Source: Eubacterium sp. UBA5416
GTDB lineage: Bacteria > Bacillota > Clostridia > Lachnospirales > Lachnospiraceae
Direction of reading: 5' to 3'
Assembly: GCA_002409525.1 (NCBI GenBank)
Contig: DHNM01000009.1
Span: 1 to 62,395 of the forward strand
DNA: 62,395 nucleotides
A program made the translations under genes and the position numbers. Within the stretch, counting starts at the first letter, position 1. Each line of letters starts with the position of its first letter. The notes under the pieces are model-generated. The model made no database searches, was not told the DNA's origin, and worked only from the letters and a program-made list of their open reading frames with translations. This document shows positions 59,830-62,395 of this stretch, piece by piece.

Positions 59830-59850
59830 ATAACCTAATGGTAGGGTAAT
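59830..59850. promoter_or_regulatory. Imperfect palindrome ahead of feoAB, possible iron operator
   Basis: ATAACCTA, then 5 nt, then AGGGTAAT: an inverted repeat with CCTA/TAGG cores, similar in style to sites of DtxR-family iron regulators. It lies about 40 bp before feoA. Confidence 0.4.
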
Positions 59851-59887
59851 TCTTTTGTAAGTGCAGTTCATCTTAAGGAGTGAATAT

Positions 59888-60133
59888 ATGAATCATATTG
59901 GTGAGTTATCAGATTTAGGAAAAGGACAAAAAGGAACCGTAATAGCAGTTGATTCCGAAGAGACCATGCGGCGGAGACTGCAGGATCTTGGTTTAATCAA
60001 AGGCACTGAAGTGATTTGTATCGGAGAAAGTCCGCTCGGCGATCCTGTCGCATATCTGATCCGGGGAGCAGTCATTGCCCTTCGAAGTGAAGATTCCTCG
60101 TGTGTTCGAATCGTGTATAGTGAGGAGATGTAA
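59888..60133 (+). CDS. feoA: Ferrous iron transport protein FeoA
   Basis: 81 residues, SH3-like (SDLGKGQKGTVIAVDSEETM, RRLQDLGLIKGTEV). It assists FeoB in Fe(II) uptake. AAGGAG precedes Met at 59888; the upstream frame is rejected. It is 2 nt before feoB. Confidence 0.94.
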   Translation: MNHIGELSDLGKGQKGTVIAVDSEETMRRRLQDLGLIKGTEVICIGESPLGDPVAYLIRGAVIALRSEDSSCVRIVYSEEM

Positions 60134-60135
60134 AA

Positions 60136-62049
60136 GTGGGTTTAAATAAAGATTCCATGGCAATAAACGCTGTAGACACCGGACTCGTCATCCGAAAAAG
60201 ACATAATACAGATAAAGTAATCGCATTGGGAGGAAGTCCTAATGTCGGAAAAAGCACCATATTCAACGAACTCACAAAACTCAACCAGCATACCGGAAAC
60301 TGGCCCGGAAAGACAGTGACAAGTGCGCAGGGTTATTTTGAACATCACCGGCAGGGTTATGTATGTGTGGACCTGCCGGGATGCTATTCGCTGATGGCAC
60401 ATTCCGCCGAAGAGGAAGTGGCCCGTGACTTTATCTGCAGCGATGAGGCGGATGCCATAGTTATCGTCTGCGATGCCACCTGTCTGGAACGAAGCATGAA
60501 TCTGGTACTTCAGACACTGGAAATCAATCCCAAAGTTGTTGTCTGTGTCAATCTAATGGACGAAGCGTCAAAAAAGAAGATTGAAATCAACCTGGATCTC
60601 TTGTCCGAACACTTAAATACACCTGTCATCGGAACTGCAGCCAGAAGCCGCGAAGGCCTGGATCGGTTAATGGATGCTGTCCTTGAAGTAATACAAACCC
60701 CCGAAAAGCCAGCCTTTCGCATACCTTATTCGGAGTATGACGACATCGCCTCGGCAATCATATCCACATCCGAAAAAATATGTAGTGGCGCGATTACATA
60801 TAAAGATAAAAATTATAGAAAAAAAGACTCAGAGATTGACCGGGTATTGACTGGCAAATGGACTGCTTTCCCGATCATGTTTCTGGCACTGATGGGAATC
60901 TTCTGGCTGACAATTACGGGTTCAAATTATCCGTCACAGTGGCTCAGCACATTTCTATTCTGGATTGAGGACCGGCTGACAGACTTCTTTCACTGGATAC
61001 ACGCACCCGGTTTTCTCACAGGCATGCTGGTCCATGGCATCTACCGGGTGCTCGCCTGGGTCGTATCCGTCATGCTGCCTCCAATGGCAATCTTCTTTCC
61101 ATTATTTACCCTGCTGGAGGACGTGGGTATATTGCCTCGAATTGCATTTAATATGGATAAATGCTTCAAGAAATGCTCTGCCTGCGGAAAGCAGGCGCTT
61201 ACCATGTGTATGGGCTTTGGATGCAATGCTGCCGGAGTTGTCGGCTGCCGTATCATAGATTCGCCAAGGGAAAGACTGATCGCAATTCTGACAAACAACT
61301 TTGTACCATGCAACGGAAGATTTCCTACATTAATTACAATTATCTCCATGTTTTTCATCGGTACAGCCGCCGGAGCAGGAAAAACTGTATTGTCCGCCGC
61401 CATCCTGACTCTGTTTATCGTGCTGGGGATTGCCATGACCTTCCTCATCTCGAAATTATTGTCGGCGACCGTACTAAAGGGTGTTCCATCATCCTTTACT
61501 TTAGAGCTTCCCCCTTACCGGAAACCTCAGATCGGAAAGGTGATTGTGCACTCCATCTTCGACCGGACCCTATTTATCTTAGGGCGTGCCGTCTGTGTTG
61601 CAGCACCTGCCGGACTTGTCATATGGTTTATGGCTAATGTCGTTATCGGGGATAAAACAGTTCTGCTGCACTGCTCTGATTTTCTGGACCCCTTCGGAAG
61701 ACTCCTGGGAATGGACGGAGTCATACTTCTGGCCTTTATACTTGGATTTCCGGCAAATGAAATCGTGATTCCGCTCATGATCATGACCTATATGGCCGAA
61801 GGAAGTATCTTAGATATTGGAAATCTCACCGTGTTAAGACAGCTTTTTGTCGATAACGGCTGGACCTGGATCACTGCCGCAAGCGTCATGCTGTTCTCAC
61901 TAATGCACTGGCCCTGCTCAACAACCTGTCTGACGATCAAAAAGGAAACACAGAGTATCAAATGGACCCTATTATCCATACTCATACCGACCGCAGCGGG
62001 CATGCTCATCTGTTTACTGTTTGCTACGGTGGCGAAAACTATTGTATAA
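60136..62049 (+). CDS. feoB: Ferrous iron transporter FeoB
   Basis: 637 residues starting at GTG. A cytoplasmic GTPase domain with GSPNVGKST (33-41), DLPGCYSL and NLMDEA is followed by a helical spacer and the polytopic core with Cys-containing Gate motifs (GFGCNAAGV, FVPCNGRFPTL). The protein lacks the extra C-terminal domain of longer FeoB forms. AGGAG lies 10 nt before the GTG, inside the end of feoA. Confidence 0.95.
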   Translation: MGLNKDSMAINAVDTGLVIRKRHNTDKVIALGGSPNVGKSTIFNELTKLNQHTGNWPGKTVTSAQGYFEHHRQGYVCVDLPGCYSLMAHSAEEEVARDFICSDEADAIVIVCDATCLERSMNLVLQTLEINPKVVVCVNLMDEASKKKIEINLDLLSEHLNTPVIGTAARSREGLDRLMDAVLEVIQTPEKPAFRIPYSEYDDIASAIISTSEKICSGAITYKDKNYRKKDSEIDRVLTGKWTAFPIMFLALMGIFWLTITGSNYPSQWLSTFLFWIEDRLTDFFHWIHAPGFLTGMLVHGIYRVLAWVVSVMLPPMAIFFPLFTLLEDVGILPRIAFNMDKCFKKCSACGKQALTMCMGFGCNAAGVVGCRIIDSPRERLIAILTNNFVPCNGRFPTLITIISMFFIGTAAGAGKTVLSAAILTLFIVLGIAMTFLISKLLSATVLKGVPSSFTLELPPYRKPQIGKVIVHSIFDRTLFILGRAVCVAAPAGLVIWFMANVVIGDKTVLLHCSDFLDPFGRLLGMDGVILLAFILGFPANEIVIPLMIMTYMAEGSILDIGNLTVLRQLFVDNGWTWITAASVMLFSLMHWPCSTTCLTIKKETQSIKWTLLSILIPTAAGMLICLLFATVAKTIV

Positions 62050-62057
62050 CAAAAATA

Positions 62058-62086
62058 AGCAGGGTAATTTAAACCCTGCTATTTTT
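62058..62086 (+). terminator. Terminator of feoAB
   Basis: AGCAGGGT/ACCCTGCT stem with a short AT loop, followed by ATTTTT. Confidence 0.88.
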
Positions 62087-62192
62087 GACAAACTACAGCT
62101 TACGCCGCCACTATCGCAAAGTCTCCGTGGAAGCATACTCCTAATTTCTATATGAAAGTTAATTAATGGTTCCTTTGTATCGTACGTTGTCT
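62087..62192. other. Intergenic stretch between feoB and the hprK relic
   Basis: No gene recognised. On the minus strand a 15-codon open piece ending CFHGDFAIVAA (near 62102-62145) might be a relic of another gene end, but it cannot be assigned. Confidence 0.35.
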
Positions 62193-62395
62193 ATATTAGA
62201 AGTTCTTCTGTTGCATTATACTCAAGTTTCCTCTGCCTGGATATTACTGCAGCTGCCTCTATGATAACAGCTAAATTTCTTCCCGGTCGAATAGGAATTT
62301 CAAAATTAGGAATCTGATTTCCCAAAATTTCCGTTGTTGTTTCTTCAAGTCTCATTCTATCATATTGTTTATCTTTATTCCAGTGCGTTAATCAT
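62193..62395 (-). pseudogene. hprK: Frameshifted C-terminal part of HPr kinase/phosphorylase
   Basis: One frame reads HWNKDKQYDRMRLEE, then IPIRPGRNLAVIIEAAAV and SRQRKLE, the unmistakable C-terminal region of HprK, which phosphorylates Ser46 of HPr in carbon-catabolite control. That frame stops at TAA 62218-62220 just where the family continues YNAxEEL; AATGCAACAGAAGAACTT, coding NATEEL in a shifted frame, follows to a TAG at 62193. Upstream, the frame is also closed by TGA at 62392-62394. At least one, probably two, frameshifts are therefore present. The window edge cuts the rest. Confidence 0.65.

Overview
The window reads as a chromosomal segment of an acetogenic, low-to-moderate GC, Gram-positive anaerobe of the class Clostridia, most likely a Lachnospiraceae member (a Blautia-like organism is my inference). 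The reasons are the carbonyl branch of the Wood-Ljungdahl pathway at the left end, Pta-AckA, the classical Firmicutes order pta-ackA-DUF177-rpmF ... plsX-acpP-rnc-smc-ftsY-ylxM-ffh-rpsP-khpA-rimM-trmD-rplS-lepB-rbgA-rnhB-yraN, strong AGGAGG ribosome sites and near-consensus sigma-A promoters. Almost all genes are on the minus strand; the exceptions are an aldo/keto reductase, prs, tmcAL and feoAB.

Layout. 1-7.7 kb: one minus-strand operon, His-rich protein - cooT - metF - cooS - cooC - acsB - acsD, driven by a TTGATT-17-TATAAT promoter. It encodes CO dehydrogenase/acetyl-CoA synthase, its nickel-loading proteins, and the methylene-THF reductase that feeds the methyl branch. 8-18 kb: aldo/keto reductase, gpsA-plsY-der-radical SAM DUF512, prs, pgeF, yraN, rnhB, rbgA. 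18-31 kb: protein export, ribosome and lipid genes. 31-38 kb: rpmF, acetate-forming ackA-pta, acetate-using tmcAL, DUF711/ACT pair, coaE. 38-46 kb: polA, D-lactate-dehydrogenase-like gene, UvrD-like helicase, gltX. 46-47.5 kb: Na+-translocating decarboxylase beta subunit with a 39-residue OadG-related subunit. 47.6-54.9 kb: molybdenum operon, moeA-like - moaC - MOSC/MogA - modA - modB - modC - MobA-like/ModE fusion - XdhC, with a ModE-box-like palindrome over its promoter. 55-58 kb: lipoprotein, hydrolase, DUF3786. 58-62 kb: fumC, feoAB and a frameshifted relic of hprK at the edge.

How the parts fit. The operon at the left makes acetyl-CoA from CO2-derived units, Pta-AckA turn it into acetate plus ATP, and the molybdenum operon can supply cofactor for formate dehydrogenase or molybdenum hydroxylases (those enzymes are not in the window).

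The most interesting material is (1) a family of about 160-bp intergenic elements (four loci, all in the same orientation, one a tandem composite) with terminal inverted repeats flanked by TA and three hairpin modules whose stems covary between copies; (2) a regulator in which a ModE-type DNA-binding domain is fused to a MobA-like domain that has lost its catalytic residues, next to a matching ModE box; (3) a 62-bp perfect-armed palindrome carrying sigma-A promoters on both strands; (4) a candidate small RNA between DUF3786 and fumC; (5) TrmD with a 136-residue extra domain; and (6) a long hairpin just ahead of rnc that could be an autoregulatory RNase III site. No CRISPR array, rRNA or tRNA gene was seen.
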